Source: Sphingobacterium rhinopitheci (GTDB taxonomy: Bacteria; Bacteroidota; Bacteroidia; Sphingobacteriales; Sphingobacteriaceae). Taken from it: a stretch of DNA of 64,000 nt. The stretch covers positions 83,693-147,692 of the forward strand of contig NZ_JADEYQ010000008.1 in assembly GCF_022627575.1 (NCBI RefSeq). The letters are read 5' to 3'. Shown one piece after another: positions 1 through 8,909 of the stretch. The notes below the pieces were generated by a model that was not told the origin of the DNA, made no database searches, and saw only the letters and a program-made list of their open reading frames with translations. The position numbers were made by a program, and so were the translations under genes. Numbering within the stretch: position 1 is the stretch's first letter; each line of letters opens with the position of its first letter.

Positions 1-1
1 T

Positions 2-1588
2 ACGGACACTTCGGCTCCTCTTAATCCATATGAATTTGATTATCGAAGTTACCTAACAAATAAGCAGATATGGTATCAATGCATTCTTAACGTTACAGGA
101 TATAAAAAAATAGCCGAAGGGAAAGGGAATTTTTTGATCGATAAATCATTGGAGCTTCGTAAGAAACTAATGGCTCGTTTTAAACAATACCTCCATAATG
201 AAGAAGCATTTCAGATTGCTATAGCGCTAATATTTGGTTATCGCTCAGAGGTTGAGGTTAGCACGATGGATGCTTTCCGTAATACAGGAACCATACATGT
301 ATTGAGTGTTTCTGGTTTGCACGTTAGTTTGGTATTTTTATTATTGTCTTATTTATTGAAAATACTTGATAGAATTAAGTATGGAAAGTTAATCCGGTGC
401 GTACTAATCTTTATTGTTATTTGGGGATATGTGATTCTAACGGGCATGAGCCCTCCCATAATGAGGGCAGGGATTATGATATCTTTCTTTATCGTATCTA
501 TTATTTCTAAAAGAAGACAAATAGCAGTAAATACTCTTTTAGCATCTGCTTTATTAATATTGCTGCTTTCTCCTCAATATTTGTTTGATGTTGGTTTTCA
601 ACTTTCTTATGCGGCTATTTTAGGGATTCTTTTATTATTTCCCATATTGAAAGATCTTTGGTGCCCTTCGAATAGATGGTTGAAATTGCCCGTAGAATAT
701 TGTTATGTATCTATTGCTGCTCAATTATTTACCTTACCTTTTGCATTATATTATTTTGGACAATTCCCGCTATATTTCCTATTTGCCAATTTGTTTATAG
801 CACTCCCAAGTACGATAATAATGTATCTAGGTATTTTATTAGCTGCTATTCCAATTGATATATTAAGCGTTATTTTAGGATATCTTTTGGATCCGATAAT
901 TCTTTTTTCGGTCGATGGTTTACGGTTTATTGCACAGTTACCGATGTCCGTTTTCCATGGTATCATATGGGATGCTGTGCAATCTATAACCTTGTCGTTA
1001 ATTTTACTTTTTCTAATATTAGCTTTCAACTATGGCAATAAGAGAATGCTCGTAATGATGATGATATGCTTGTTTTTTTTATCGAGTTATTCTGTGGCTA
1101 TAAGGTTATTTTTAAATAATTATAAAGGCTATCGCATATATAATGTTAGATCTTCTATTGCACTAGCAAATATCAAACAAGGGAAAGCTATTTTATGGAC
1201 GACATTTGATTCTATTAATCATCCTACCCTCAAATATGCTGTATTACCCGATTTGACACGTTATGTACGGCAAGAAGATGTTGAATTTGTAAATATTTTA
1301 TCTGTTGATAAAAGGATGAACCTAGAAATACAAATTGGAGAAAAACGTTTTTTAATCTTGGAAGATATTATCAATATGGATTCGCTAAGCCATTATAATT
1401 GTGTTATTTTTCGAAAAAATAATAAGAATGAAATAACACATTTATTAAAATATTTTAAGCATGCTACGATTATTATCGATGGCTCAAATTCTCAAAGAAT
1501 TATCGATATGGTGGAGAAAGACTTCTTAAATACCAATTCTATCTATCTCCTGAAAAATAATTTTGCTTATGTTTGGGATGGAGATTAA
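2..1588 (+). CDS. comEC: ComEC/Rec2-type DNA uptake channel protein, 5' end outside window
   Basis: Inner-membrane channel that passes single-stranded DNA into the cytoplasm in natural transformation. The reading frame is open from base 2, and the first residues (NPYEFDYRSYL) match the segment ComEC proteins carry well inside their N-terminal half, so the true start lies upstream of the window. The hallmark competence-domain motif HVLSVSGLHVSLV is visible at about base 293-331, followed by many hydrophobic segments. The C-terminal part after the membrane region lacks a convincing metallo-beta-lactamase HxHxDH motif, as in the shorter Bacteroidota forms. Its stop codon overlaps the recQ start by one base (TAATG), so the two are co-transcribed and probably translationally coupled. 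Family assignment is firm; activity in transformation is inferred. Confidence 0.88.
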   Translation, partial: TDTSAPLNPYEFDYRSYLTNKQIWYQCILNVTGYKKIAEGKGNFLIDKSLELRKKLMARFKQYLHNEEAFQIAIALIFGYRSEVEVSTMDAFRNTGTIHVLSVSGLHVSLVFLLLSYLLKILDRIKYGKLIRCVLIFIVIWGYVILTGMSPPIMRAGIMISFFIVSIISKRRQIAVNTLLASALLILLLSPQYLFDVGFQLSYAAILGILLLFPILKDLWCPSNRWLKLPVEYCYVSIAAQLFTLPFALYYFGQFPLYFLFANLFIALPSTIIMYLGILLAAIPIDILSVILGYLLDPIILFSVDGLRFIAQLPMSVFHGIIWDAVQSITLSLILLFLILAFNYGNKRMLVMMMICLFFLSSYSVAIRLFLNNYKGYRIYNVRSSIALANIKQGKAILWTTFDSINHPTLKYAVLPDLTRYVRQEDVEFVNILSVDKRMNLEIQIGEKRFLILEDIINMDSLSHYNCVIFRKNNKNEITHLLKYFKHATIIIDGSNSQRIIDMVEKDFLNTNSIYLLKNNFAYVWDGD

Positions 1589-3489
1589 TGAATATGCAAA
1601 GCAGTCTTTCAGTTTTAAAGCAGTATTGGGGGTATGACCAATTTCGTCCTTTGCAGGATGAGATTGTTGATGCTGTCCTACAAGGGAGAGATACATTGGC
1701 ATTGATGCCGACGGGAGGAGGTAAATCAATCTGTTTTCAAGTTCCTGCGATGATGCAAGAGGGCATATGTATTGTGATCAGTCCTTTGATCGCTTTGATG
1801 AAAGATCAGATTCAAAATCTACGGGCCAAAGGAATAGATGCGATAGCTATTTATTCGGGGATGTCGTATCGTGAGATTGATATTGCTTTAGATAATTGCA
1901 TCTTTGGTAAGATTAAGTTTCTTTATATTGCACCTGAGCGCTTGTATGCTGAGCTGGTACAAGAGAGAATCCGTTATATGAAAGTGAATCTTTTTGCTAT
2001 AGACGAGGCGCACTGTATATCACAATGGGGATATGATTTCCGCCCCTCTTACCTTAACCTTGCTAAACTCAGAGAGATTCATCCCAAAGTTCCTTTTCTG
2101 GCACTGACGGCTACAGCAACTCCTCGGGTTGTCGAGGATATTCAAGAACAACTGTTATTCAAAACGAAAAATGTTCTCCAGAAAAGTTTTGCTAGGCTAA
2201 ATTTAGGCTATATGGCATTATTTGAAGAGAATAAGATGAATAGATTGCTTCGGATAGTCCATAAAACGGGGGGATGCGGTGTTGTGTATGTACGAAATAG
2301 AAGAGAGACTCAAGAGGTAGCTCGTTTCTTAGTGAATAATGGTGTTTCTGCTGATTTTTATCATGCAGGAATAGCCCTGAAGGAAAGAGAATTGAAACAA
2401 GATGCCTGGACAAAAGGCCGTACACGTGTGATCGTTGCTACCAATGCTTTTGGAATGGGGATCGATAAAGCTGATGTACGCTTTGTTGTACATTTGGATA
2501 TCCCTGATTCATTGGAAGCCTATTACCAAGAAGCAGGGCGCGCAGGTCGAGATGATAAAAAGGCATTCCCTGTGTTATTATACCAACAGCAGGATAGAGT
2601 TAGGTTGTCAAATAATTATGAGGCAAGTTTTCCTTCTGTTCTATTTATACAACAGGTTTATCATCATTTAGCCAATCATTACCAAATTGCATATGGTGCA
2701 GGTGCAGGTTTGATATTTGATTTTGATATCATTGAATTTGCAAAGAAGTACAATTTGGAGGTAATGCCTACTATCAGCGCATTAAAGTTTTTGGAGCGTG
2801 ATGGATGGTTGTCCTTATCGGAGGCTGTATTTATTCCCTCAAGATTCAAATTTGAGATTGATTTTCAGGAGTTGTACAAATTTCAGGTGCAAGCTGTAAA
2901 ATATGATGGTTTGATAAAAGTAATATTACGTTCTTATGGCGGTGTATTTGATTTTTTTGTCGCTATCAATGAGTATGAATTTGCCAAAAAATTGGGATTG
3001 CCTTATGATGTAATCGTTGGCCTTCTTGAGGGATTACAAAAACAACAGATTGCCTCGTATATTAAAAGTACTGATAAACCTCAGTTACAATTTTTGCAAA
3101 GTAGGGTGGATTATAAAAATCTGTATATTGATACTGATTTTATACGGGAGCGCAAACAGATTAAAGGAGAGCAAATAGAGGCTATTTTCGGATATTTGGA
3201 TACCAAGGAATGTCGCAGTAAAGCTTTGCTTACCTACTTTGGAGAAATGGAAGCTGAATTATGTGGTGCTTGTGATCTTTGTCTGATGCGTATTCATAAA
3301 AGAAATATGCATCAAAATATTGAGCAGCAGGTGCGTATTCTATTGCTGGATCAGGATAGGGAATTGCATGCTTTGATAGATTCCATAACGATTGGGAGTG
3401 ATGAAATTAAACTTGAGGTGGTACGCCATTTAATTGATGATGCCAAAATAAAGTTTGTAGATGGGAACTATAAATGGGTAGCACATTAA
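1588..3489 (+). CDS. recQ: ATP-dependent DNA helicase RecQ
   Basis: 3'-5' superfamily 2 helicase of recombination and fork repair. From the ATG at 1588 the protein is 633 residues. Walker A TGGGKS lies near residues 42-47, the DEAH box near 139-142 followed by CISQWG, and motif VI is QEAGRAGRD. A zinc-binding region with four cysteines (ECRSKALLTYFGE...CGACDLC) sits near residue 550-570. I chose the ATG at 1588 rather than the in-frame TTG at 1573 because it abuts the comEC stop (TAATG) and gives the usual N-terminus. The C-terminal HRDC domain is not obvious, so this is a shorter form than E. coli RecQ's full layout. Confidence 0.93.
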   Translation: MNMQSSLSVLKQYWGYDQFRPLQDEIVDAVLQGRDTLALMPTGGGKSICFQVPAMMQEGICIVISPLIALMKDQIQNLRAKGIDAIAIYSGMSYREIDIALDNCIFGKIKFLYIAPERLYAELVQERIRYMKVNLFAIDEAHCISQWGYDFRPSYLNLAKLREIHPKVPFLALTATATPRVVEDIQEQLLFKTKNVLQKSFARLNLGYMALFEENKMNRLLRIVHKTGGCGVVYVRNRRETQEVARFLVNNGVSADFYHAGIALKERELKQDAWTKGRTRVIVATNAFGMGIDKADVRFVVHLDIPDSLEAYYQEAGRAGRDDKKAFPVLLYQQQDRVRLSNNYEASFPSVLFIQQVYHHLANHYQIAYGAGAGLIFDFDIIEFAKKYNLEVMPTISALKFLERDGWLSLSEAVFIPSRFKFEIDFQELYKFQVQAVKYDGLIKVILRSYGGVFDFFVAINEYEFAKKLGLPYDVIVGLLEGLQKQQIASYIKSTDKPQLQFLQSRVDYKNLYIDTDFIRERKQIKGEQIEAIFGYLDTKECRSKALLTYFGEMEAELCGACDLCLMRIHKRNMHQNIEQQVRILLLDQDRELHALIDSITIGSDEIKLEVVRHLIDDAKIKFVDGNYKWVAH

Positions 3490-3566
3490 CCGTAATAGTG
3501 TCATTATATGTTGTTTTTGTGTCAAACTGTCATTATTTAATGCTATAAATAATCTTAAAGACGTAG

Positions 3567-3597
3567 TTTTTGTTATTTTAGAAGTAATATATAATTG
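3567..3597 (+). promoter_or_regulatory. Candidate promoter for the YugP-like protease gene
   Basis: A TTTG at 3569-3572 is followed after 17 bases by TATAATTG at 3590-3597, one mismatch from the Bacteroidota -7 element TAnnTTTG. It lies 55 bases before the ATG in the 163-base gap after recQ. Support is the motif and position only. Confidence 0.35.
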
Positions 3598-3652
3598 TGG
3601 AATTATTATTGATATTGGGTAAATTGTAAAATAGAAATTAAAAATATAAGAT

Positions 3653-4339
3653 ATGGGTATTTGGATTTTATTAATTGGTATAGGTATTATTAGTTGGTTG
3701 GTACAGAGTCGTTTTAAAAGTAAATTTAAAAAATATTCTGAAATGCCACTTTCTTCGGGTATGTCTGGAGCAGAGATCGCTCAAAAAATGCTTCATGATA
3801 ATAATATATACGATGTCAAAATCATTTCCGTTGAAGGTCAATTGACGGACCATTATAATCCTGCGGATAGAACTGTAAATCTTAGTCCTGAGGTGTATCA
3901 TGGACGTAGTATTGCAGCAGCAGCAGTAGCTTCTCACGAATGTGGGCACGCTGTGCAGCATGCAACAGCTTACTCTTGGTTAACATTTCGCTCTTCGATG
4001 GTACCTATGGTGAATATTGCATCTAAAATAGTGTCATTTACGTTAATGATCGGTGTTATGTTGGTGATTTTCTCCGAATCATACCTTTTATTACAGATAG
4101 GTGTTGCCGCATTAGCAATTACTACAATATTTACTTTTGTAACATTACCTGTCGAGTTTGATGCTTCAAAAAGAGCATTAGCATGGTTAGATACCGCACA
4201 TATAACTCATAGTAGTCAAGAACATGACGGTGCAAAAGACGCCTTAAAGTGGGCTGCAATGACTTATGTAGTTGCTGCATTATCAGCATTAGTGACTTTA
4301 TTATATTATGCTAGTTTATTAGCTGGAAGAAGAGATTAA
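3653..4339 (+). CDS. YugP-like zinc metallopeptidase (neutral zinc metallopeptidase family 2)
   Basis: Membrane-bound zinc protease-like protein of 228 residues, the usual family length. An N-terminal membrane segment (residues 2-17) is followed by a soluble part with the motif SHECGHAVQHA, an HExxH-type zinc site, near residue 95. Two or three further hydrophobic segments follow and the conserved LPVEFDAS motif supplies a likely third zinc ligand. Substrates of this family are not known to me. It stands alone between recQ and a repeat array, with a candidate promoter of its own. Confidence 0.85.
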   Translation: MGIWILLIGIGIISWLVQSRFKSKFKKYSEMPLSSGMSGAEIAQKMLHDNNIYDVKIISVEGQLTDHYNPADRTVNLSPEVYHGRSIAAAAVASHECGHAVQHATAYSWLTFRSSMVPMVNIASKIVSFTLMIGVMLVIFSESYLLLQIGVAALAITTIFTFVTLPVEFDASKRALAWLDTAHITHSSQEHDGAKDALKWAAMTYVVAALSALVTLLYYASLLAGRRD

Positions 4340-4402
4340 TCTTCATTTATAGGATTTTGAAAAGGAGATAATTCGTTTTATCTCCTTTTTTTGTGTTTTA
4401 TC

Positions 4403-5062
4403 TGTCATGTTGAACATCGTGAAACATCTACACAGCATGAAACCTACGTTTAGATCCTTCCTGTCGACAGAATTACAACATAAGTTTTTTTTGTGTTTAG
4501 ACTGTCATGTTGAACATCGTGAAACATCTACACAGCATGAAACCTATGTTTAGATTATTCCTGTCGTCAGAATGGTAAGTAATATTTTTTGTTTTCTGTC
4601 ATGTTGAACATCGTGAAACATCTATACAATATGAAAGCTACGTTTAGATCCTTCCTGCGATCAGGATGACAACATAAGGTTATTTTTTGTGAGTTTAGGC
4701 TGTCCTGTTGAACATCGTGAAACATCTATACAGCATGAAACCTATGTTTAGATCCTTCCTGCGTTTAGGATGACAACATAAGGTTATTTTTTGTGTTTAG
4801 GCTGTCATGTTGAATATCGTGAAACATCTATACAGCATGAAACCTGTGTTTAGATTTTTCCTGTCGTCAGAATGGCAAGTAAGGTTGTTGTGCTTTATCT
4901 GTCATGTTGAACATCGTGAAACATCTATACAGCATGAAACCTATGTTTAGATCCTTCCTTCGATCATGATGACAAGTTAAGGTTGTTGTGCTTTATCTGT
5001 CATGTTGAATATTGTGAAACATCTATACAGCATGAAACCTATGTTTAGATTATTCCTGTCTC
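4403..5062. repeat. Array of seven imperfect hairpin repeats, ~100-bp period
   Basis: Seven copies begin at about 4403, 4503, 4597, 4701, 4803, 4900 and 4998 (spacings 94-104). Each is about 75 bases: a left arm starting TGTCATGTTGAACATCGTG, a middle CAGCATGAAACCTATG, and a right arm AGATCCTTCC...AGGATGACA that is an imperfect reverse complement of the left arm. Copies are separated by about 25 AT-rich bases (often TAAGGTTATTTTTTGTG). Left arms are nearly identical; right arms vary in two flavours (CGATCAGGATGAC and TCGTCAGAATGGC). The last copy is truncated. Together they fill nearly all of the 824-base gene-free gap between the protease gene and ffh. The arms resemble dispersed REP-like palindromes known from Bacteroidota intergenic DNA, but a head-to-tail array is unusual. 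No coding capacity seen. Confidence 0.92.
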
Positions 5063-5102
5063 AATTCTAATTTATCTCCATTCTTTTTATGAATTCGATA
5101 GA

Positions 5103-5131
5103 TATCCTTTCGATGCAATTTCGTAACTTTG
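5103..5131 (+). promoter_or_regulatory. Candidate ffh promoter
   Basis: TAACTTTG at 5124-5131 fits the Bacteroidota -7 element TAnnTTTG, 33 bases before the ffh start. The -33 element is poor (CTTTC near 5106-5111), so only the -7 match supports it. Confidence 0.4.
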
Positions 5132-5163
5132 GACTTTAGCATAAGAATTTCAAAAGATTAACT

Positions 5164-6513
5164 ATGTTTTCAAATCTTCAGGATAAGTTAGATAGAGCCT
5201 TTAAGGTATTAAAAGGACAAGGAAATATTACAGAAATCAACGTCGCGGAGACGATGAAAGAAATTCGCAAAGCATTATTAGATGCCGATGTGAATTACAA
5301 AACTGCCAAAACATTTACAGATGATGTAAAACAAAAGGCTTTAGGGGAAAACGTATTAACGAGTATTTCGCCGGGGCAATTGTTAACAAAAATCATGAAT
5401 GATGAGTTGACAGAATTGATGGGTGGTTCGGTAACGGAGTTGGATTTATCCAAAAACCCAACAGTAATTCTTATCGCTGGTCTAAATGGTGCTGGTAAAA
5501 CTACCTTCACAGGGAAATTAGCGAACTACTTAAAAGAAACCAAGGGCAAGAAACCTTTATTGGTAGCTGGTGACGTATATCGTCCTGCTGCGATCGATCA
5601 ACTCGAAATATTAGGTAGCCAAGTAGGTGTTCCTGTATTTACAGATCGTGTTTCTACTGATCCTATAGCTATTGCGAAAGCGGGGGTAGAAGAAGGCAAG
5701 CGTAATGGTAATAATGTAATCATCATCGATACAGCTGGTCGTCTTGCGATTGACGAAGCATTGATGCAGGAGATATCTGCTGTTAAAGATGCTACACAAC
5801 CACAAGAGATCTTGTTTGTAGTAGATGCAATGACAGGTCAAGATGCGGTAAATACGGCAAAAGCATTTAACGATAGATTAGATTTTACAGGTGTTGTATT
5901 GACAAAATTAGATGGTGATACACGTGGTGGTGCCGCTTTATCTATTAAATCTGTCGTAAATAAACCTATCAAATTTATCGGTACTGGTGAGAAGATGGAA
6001 GCATTAGATGTTTTCTATCCAGAGCGTATGGCTTCTCGTATTTTGGGGATGGGTGACGTTGTATCTTTGGTAGAACGCGCGCAACAACAATTTGATGAGA
6101 AACAAGCCGCAGAACTTCAAAAGAAAATTCGTAAGAATAAATTTGATTTCAACGACTTTAAATCTCAAATTCAACAAATCAAGAAAATGGGTAACATGAA
6201 AGATTTGATTGGTATGATTCCAGGTGCTGGTAAAGCATTGAAGGACGTGGAGATTGAAGATGATGCTTTCAAACCTATTGAGGCAATTATAGATTCTATG
6301 ACGCCATTTGAGCGTGAGAATCCTGATGTTATTGATTTGAAGCGTAGAAACCGTATCGCTAAAGGTTCGGGTACTAACATTGATGAGGTAAATAAATTGA
6401 TCAAACAGTTTATGGACATGCGTAAGGTAATGAAGCAAATGTCTAACCCAGCGATGGCTGCTAAAATGATGAAAAATATGCCTAAAATGCCAGGAGGAGG
6501 AAGACCTTTCTAA
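5164..6513 (+). CDS. ffh: Signal recognition particle protein Ffh (SRP54)
   Basis: GTPase that binds signal peptides of nascent membrane proteins and, with 4.5S RNA and FtsY, delivers ribosomes to the Sec translocon. At 449 residues it has normal length. The helical N domain leads to G1 GLNGAGKTT near 106-113, then DVYRPAA, DTAGR and TKLDGD of the SRP GTPase fold. The methionine-rich M domain that binds RNA and signal peptide occupies the C-terminal third and ends MAAKMMKNMPKMPGGGRPF. ATG at 5164 gives the standard N-terminus. It is a single-gene unit, with a strong hairpin about 110 bases downstream. Confidence 0.97.
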   Translation: MFSNLQDKLDRAFKVLKGQGNITEINVAETMKEIRKALLDADVNYKTAKTFTDDVKQKALGENVLTSISPGQLLTKIMNDELTELMGGSVTELDLSKNPTVILIAGLNGAGKTTFTGKLANYLKETKGKKPLLVAGDVYRPAAIDQLEILGSQVGVPVFTDRVSTDPIAIAKAGVEEGKRNGNNVIIIDTAGRLAIDEALMQEISAVKDATQPQEILFVVDAMTGQDAVNTAKAFNDRLDFTGVVLTKLDGDTRGGAALSIKSVVNKPIKFIGTGEKMEALDVFYPERMASRILGMGDVVSLVERAQQQFDEKQAAELQKKIRKNKFDFNDFKSQIQQIKKMGNMKDLIGMIPGAGKALKDVEIEDDAFKPIEAIIDSMTPFERENPDVIDLKRRNRIAKGSGTNIDEVNKLIKQFMDMRKVMKQMSNPAMAAKMMKNMPKMPGGGRPF

Positions 6514-6533
6514 GTATTTATGAATAATAAAAT

Positions 6534-6736
6534 AAAAAAGAGGCTGTATCAAAACAAAAAAGCTGAACGTAAAAACAGAATTAAATTCTGACTGCTTCTT
6601 TTTAAATTAAGAAATCTAGTAAAAACGGCAATTATCAAATCGATAATTGCCGTTTTTTGGGTTAAGAGACTATATGTATTGAAATTTAATTTGGTCGTAC
6701 TTGACCAAAAATGACTTATGATACAGCCTCTTTTTT
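6534..6736. mobile_element. MITE-like element with 18-bp perfect terminal inverted repeats
   Basis: AAAAAAGAGGCTGTATCA at 6534-6551 is repeated exactly in reverse complement at 6719-6736, bounding 203 bases without coding capacity. The core GAGGCTGT is typical of insertion-sequence ends in Bacteroidota (IS1182-like ends as I recall), which suggests a non-autonomous derivative. The inside carries a strong 16-bp hairpin and a short TTGGTC/GACCAA dyad. No clear target-site duplication can be seen because the flanks are A/T-rich. Alternatively the outer repeats are just a long-range terminator stem. Confidence 0.6.
6621..6657 (+). terminator. Strong bidirectional hairpin terminator downstream of ffh
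   Basis: AAAAACGGCAATTATC (6621-6636) pairs perfectly over 16 bp with 6642-6657 across a 5-base loop, flanked by A and T runs on both sides. It lies inside the MITE-like element and is the first good terminator after ffh; it can also stop minus-strand reading from 6.8 kb. Confidence 0.75.
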
Positions 6737-6801
6737 GTTGTCTAAAGATGATTTTCTTTAGAATTTCTGCTTGATAAGCTAAATTATATAAAGAGCTAGC
6801 C

Positions 6802-7140
6802 TTATTCTGAACTGGCTTTTACAAAGAACTTTCCTTGCTCTGATTTGATTACTGATTTTGTTGTATTATGAGTAATTATTATAGTCATAATATTATCTGC
6901 GTCGTTAGATGTTGCCGTAAATGAAAATCCATTTTTAACTTTATAAGGTATGTTATTTGCATTTTCTGTTATTTCAAAATCAAACTTTCCTTCATCAGTA
7001 TTTGAGGTTATTTTTACTGGTATACCTTTCTTTATAACAGCAATATGATGAAGTATTTCAGTATGAGAAGGCTTAGGCTCGGCGTTATCCTTGTTTTTTG
7101 AACAAGATATTGTTAGTATTAGTGTTGCGATTAGAATTAA
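6802..7140 (-). pseudogene. Decayed small lipoprotein gene, start codon missing
   Basis: The minus strand is open for 112 codons from 7140 to a TAA at 6802. Translation starts LILIATLILTISCSKNKDN, a typical lipoprotein signal ending in a Cys lipobox without its first residues: the preceding codon is TAG and there is no ATG, GTG or TTG upstream of the lipobox. The rest reads as an ordinary secreted domain of about 90 residues with beta-rich alternation and ends KFFVKASSE. A deletion at the junction with the upstream decayed gene would explain the loss of the start. I do not recognise the family. Confidence 0.6.
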
Positions 7141-8153
7141 CTATTTCAAATTGAAATTCATAAGCTCCTTTAGTCCACATTCTATCAATAAGCTCGTCAG
7201 TAGTAAAACTATATTTTCTTCTAGTTACTTCTCTTTCTTTGATATTTGGATTTCCTTTCTTATCCGCGTCTAAAGAAAATTTAAAATAGACTCTTGAGTC
7301 AACTTCAATATAATTTAAGTAATCTTTTAGATTTTGATTTATATAACCTTTGTCATCTTTTGATTTTAAGCTATAATAAATATAATCTCTTTGATATGCT
7401 TTTAATTTAGTAATATCAAGTAACAGTATCACTATAAAAGTAATTATAAGACTCAAGGACTATCGGGTGGATATTGTTGTTCTCATTGTTATTTATGTTA
7501 TCATATTCTGGGGGTAGAAACCGGATCTATTTTTCTAAATTTGGTACTTGTGAGGCAGCTATATTAATTATTTTATTATATGAGATCGAAGTCGGATCTA
7601 CTCTGTTATTTTCTCTAACTACCAGAACATGGAAATCAGGGATTTCTCCTTTGGGAACTATCATCTCCATTTTGCCATTTAGATAAAGATAGGTGCCGTT
7701 TTCTTTTTTTACAGCAACTGGAATTTCATTATCTTTTATTTCCAAGTTTTCTGCTTTAATATTAAACAATGCGATCTCAGGAATGAGAATATTTAACAAA
7801 TGGACATTGTTTTCAATTTGGCTTATTTGTTCTTCTGAAGATGTTTCGACCAGTAATTCTCTAAAAGTTTTTTCTTTGATTTTACGATCTTTTACAAGGT
7901 AATAAAGAACATTATAATTTTTATCAAATTTCTTAATAGCTTCCTCTTTCAATAACTTTCTTACCTCTTTATTTTCATAAGCGAGTTTAGATAATATTTT
8001 AGTAAAATTTGAAATATACTGATCTTTAGATAAATTTTGTGAAGGAATTTCTAGAGTAGAACTTTCGTTGTAATCTTTTTTACAAGAGCTTACTATTAAG
8101 CTTAGTTCTAATGAAAGTGCAGCTAGTGTCTTTAATTTTGAAACACTGTACCC
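7085..8153 (-). pseudogene. Decayed lipoprotein gene: no start codon, in-frame stop, frameshift
   Basis: Read on the minus strand, the frame opens at 8153 with a lipoprotein signal (SLELSLIVSSCKKDYNESS) but has no ATG, GTG or TTG before the lipobox. It continues through a coherent domain (for example NYNVLYYLVKDRK and ETFRELLVETS) to an in-frame TAG at 7527, goes on in the same frame (PPEYDNINNNENNN...ESYNYFYSD), then shifts frame near 7420 and continues LDITKLKAYQRDYIYYSLK to a stop at 7085. Three separate lesions make it a pseudogene of a protein of about 340 residues. Its 3' end runs into the decayed small lipoprotein gene downstream. Family not recognised. Confidence 0.65.
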
Positions 8154-8319
8154 TTATATCGTATTTTATACAATCTAATCTAATTCTAATGTAGCTCTAA
8201 TCTTGGAAAAATAATTAGCGGCTCCTATATTCAATAGATTAGAATTTTTCTAAAATTCTGAATTTTAAAAAATCTTGCTTATTTTTAGAACTAAAAGAAT
8301 TAATTGTTATTTTTGTAAT

Positions 8320-8907
8320 ATGGACGATTACCCCACGCAGTTATCCGCCTATGGTTCTATTCTCCTAATGGGAATAATGGGAGCTGTATTGGTCTGTGCA
8401 ACTATATTTTTATCAAAAGTCATCTCGCCCAATAAACCAAATCCTATCAAATTAAGTACATATGAATGTGGTGAAGAATCAATAGGTACTTCATGGGGAC
8501 AGTTTAATCCTCGCTTTTATGTTATCGCATTGGTCTTTCTATTATTTGATGTAGAATTAATATTTATATTCCCGTGGGCTACGGTCTTTGGTAATGCTGA
8601 ATTTATCACTGCAGATGCAAGATGGGGATGGTTTACATTAATTGAAATGTGCCTATTTCTTGGTGTTCTAATATTGGGATTATTATATGTATGGAAGAGA
8701 GGTGATTTGAATTGGATTAAACCAACACATACTACCCCAGTAGTAAACGTTAATATACCTAGATCCGCCTATGATAGTATTAATAATAGAGTTTACGAAG
8801 TGAAAGATTATAAAATACAGGAAACTATAGTATCGGGGGTAGCAGACGAAAACGTAGCTAAGGCACCGAGTACTGTAGGTTTTAAACCTAGATTCAAGAA
8901 ATCATAA
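8320..8907 (+). CDS. nuoA: NADH-quinone oxidoreductase subunit A, with C-terminal extension
   Basis: Membrane subunit of respiratory complex I. Three hydrophobic helices and the family motifs [28 protein letters not shown] and FPWA identify it. I start it at the ATG at 8320 ([14 protein letters not shown]) rather than the TTG at 8275, giving 195 residues. Usual NuoA proteins have about 120-150; the extra about 70 residues after the third helix are hydrophilic and include [19 protein letters not shown]. It is followed after 2 bases by nuoB, but no other complex I gene is in the window. Confidence 0.92.
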   Translation: MDDYPTQLSAYGSILLMGIMGAVLVCATIFLSKVISPNKPNPIKLSTYECGEESIGTSWGQFNPRFYVIALVFLLFDVELIFIFPWATVFGNAEFITADARWGWFTLIEMCLFLGVLILGLLYVWKRGDLNWIKPTHTTPVVNVNIPRSAYDSINNRVYEVKDYKIQETIVSGVADENVAKAPSTVGFKPRFKKS

Positions 8908-8909
8908 TT

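Noticed and set aside
4403..5062. CRISPR array
   Set aside because: Units are about 75 bases with variable right arms; the spacers are near-identical AT-rich linkers, not unique sequences, and there are no cas genes.
6004..6552. 182-residue minus-strand reading frame opposite ffh
   Set aside because: It lies wholly against the conserved M domain of ffh, is rich in His/Phe/Ile as antisense of coding sequence is, and has no promoter or motif.
7474..7902. Plus-strand frames of about 70 residues in the decayed region
   Set aside because: They are complements of the minus-strand lipoprotein remnant, whose translation has a clear signal peptide and coherent sequence.
8275..8319. Upstream TTG start of nuoA
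   Set aside because: Adds 15 residues (LIFRTKRINCYFCN) unlike any NuoA N-terminus; the ATG at 8320 gives a normal start.
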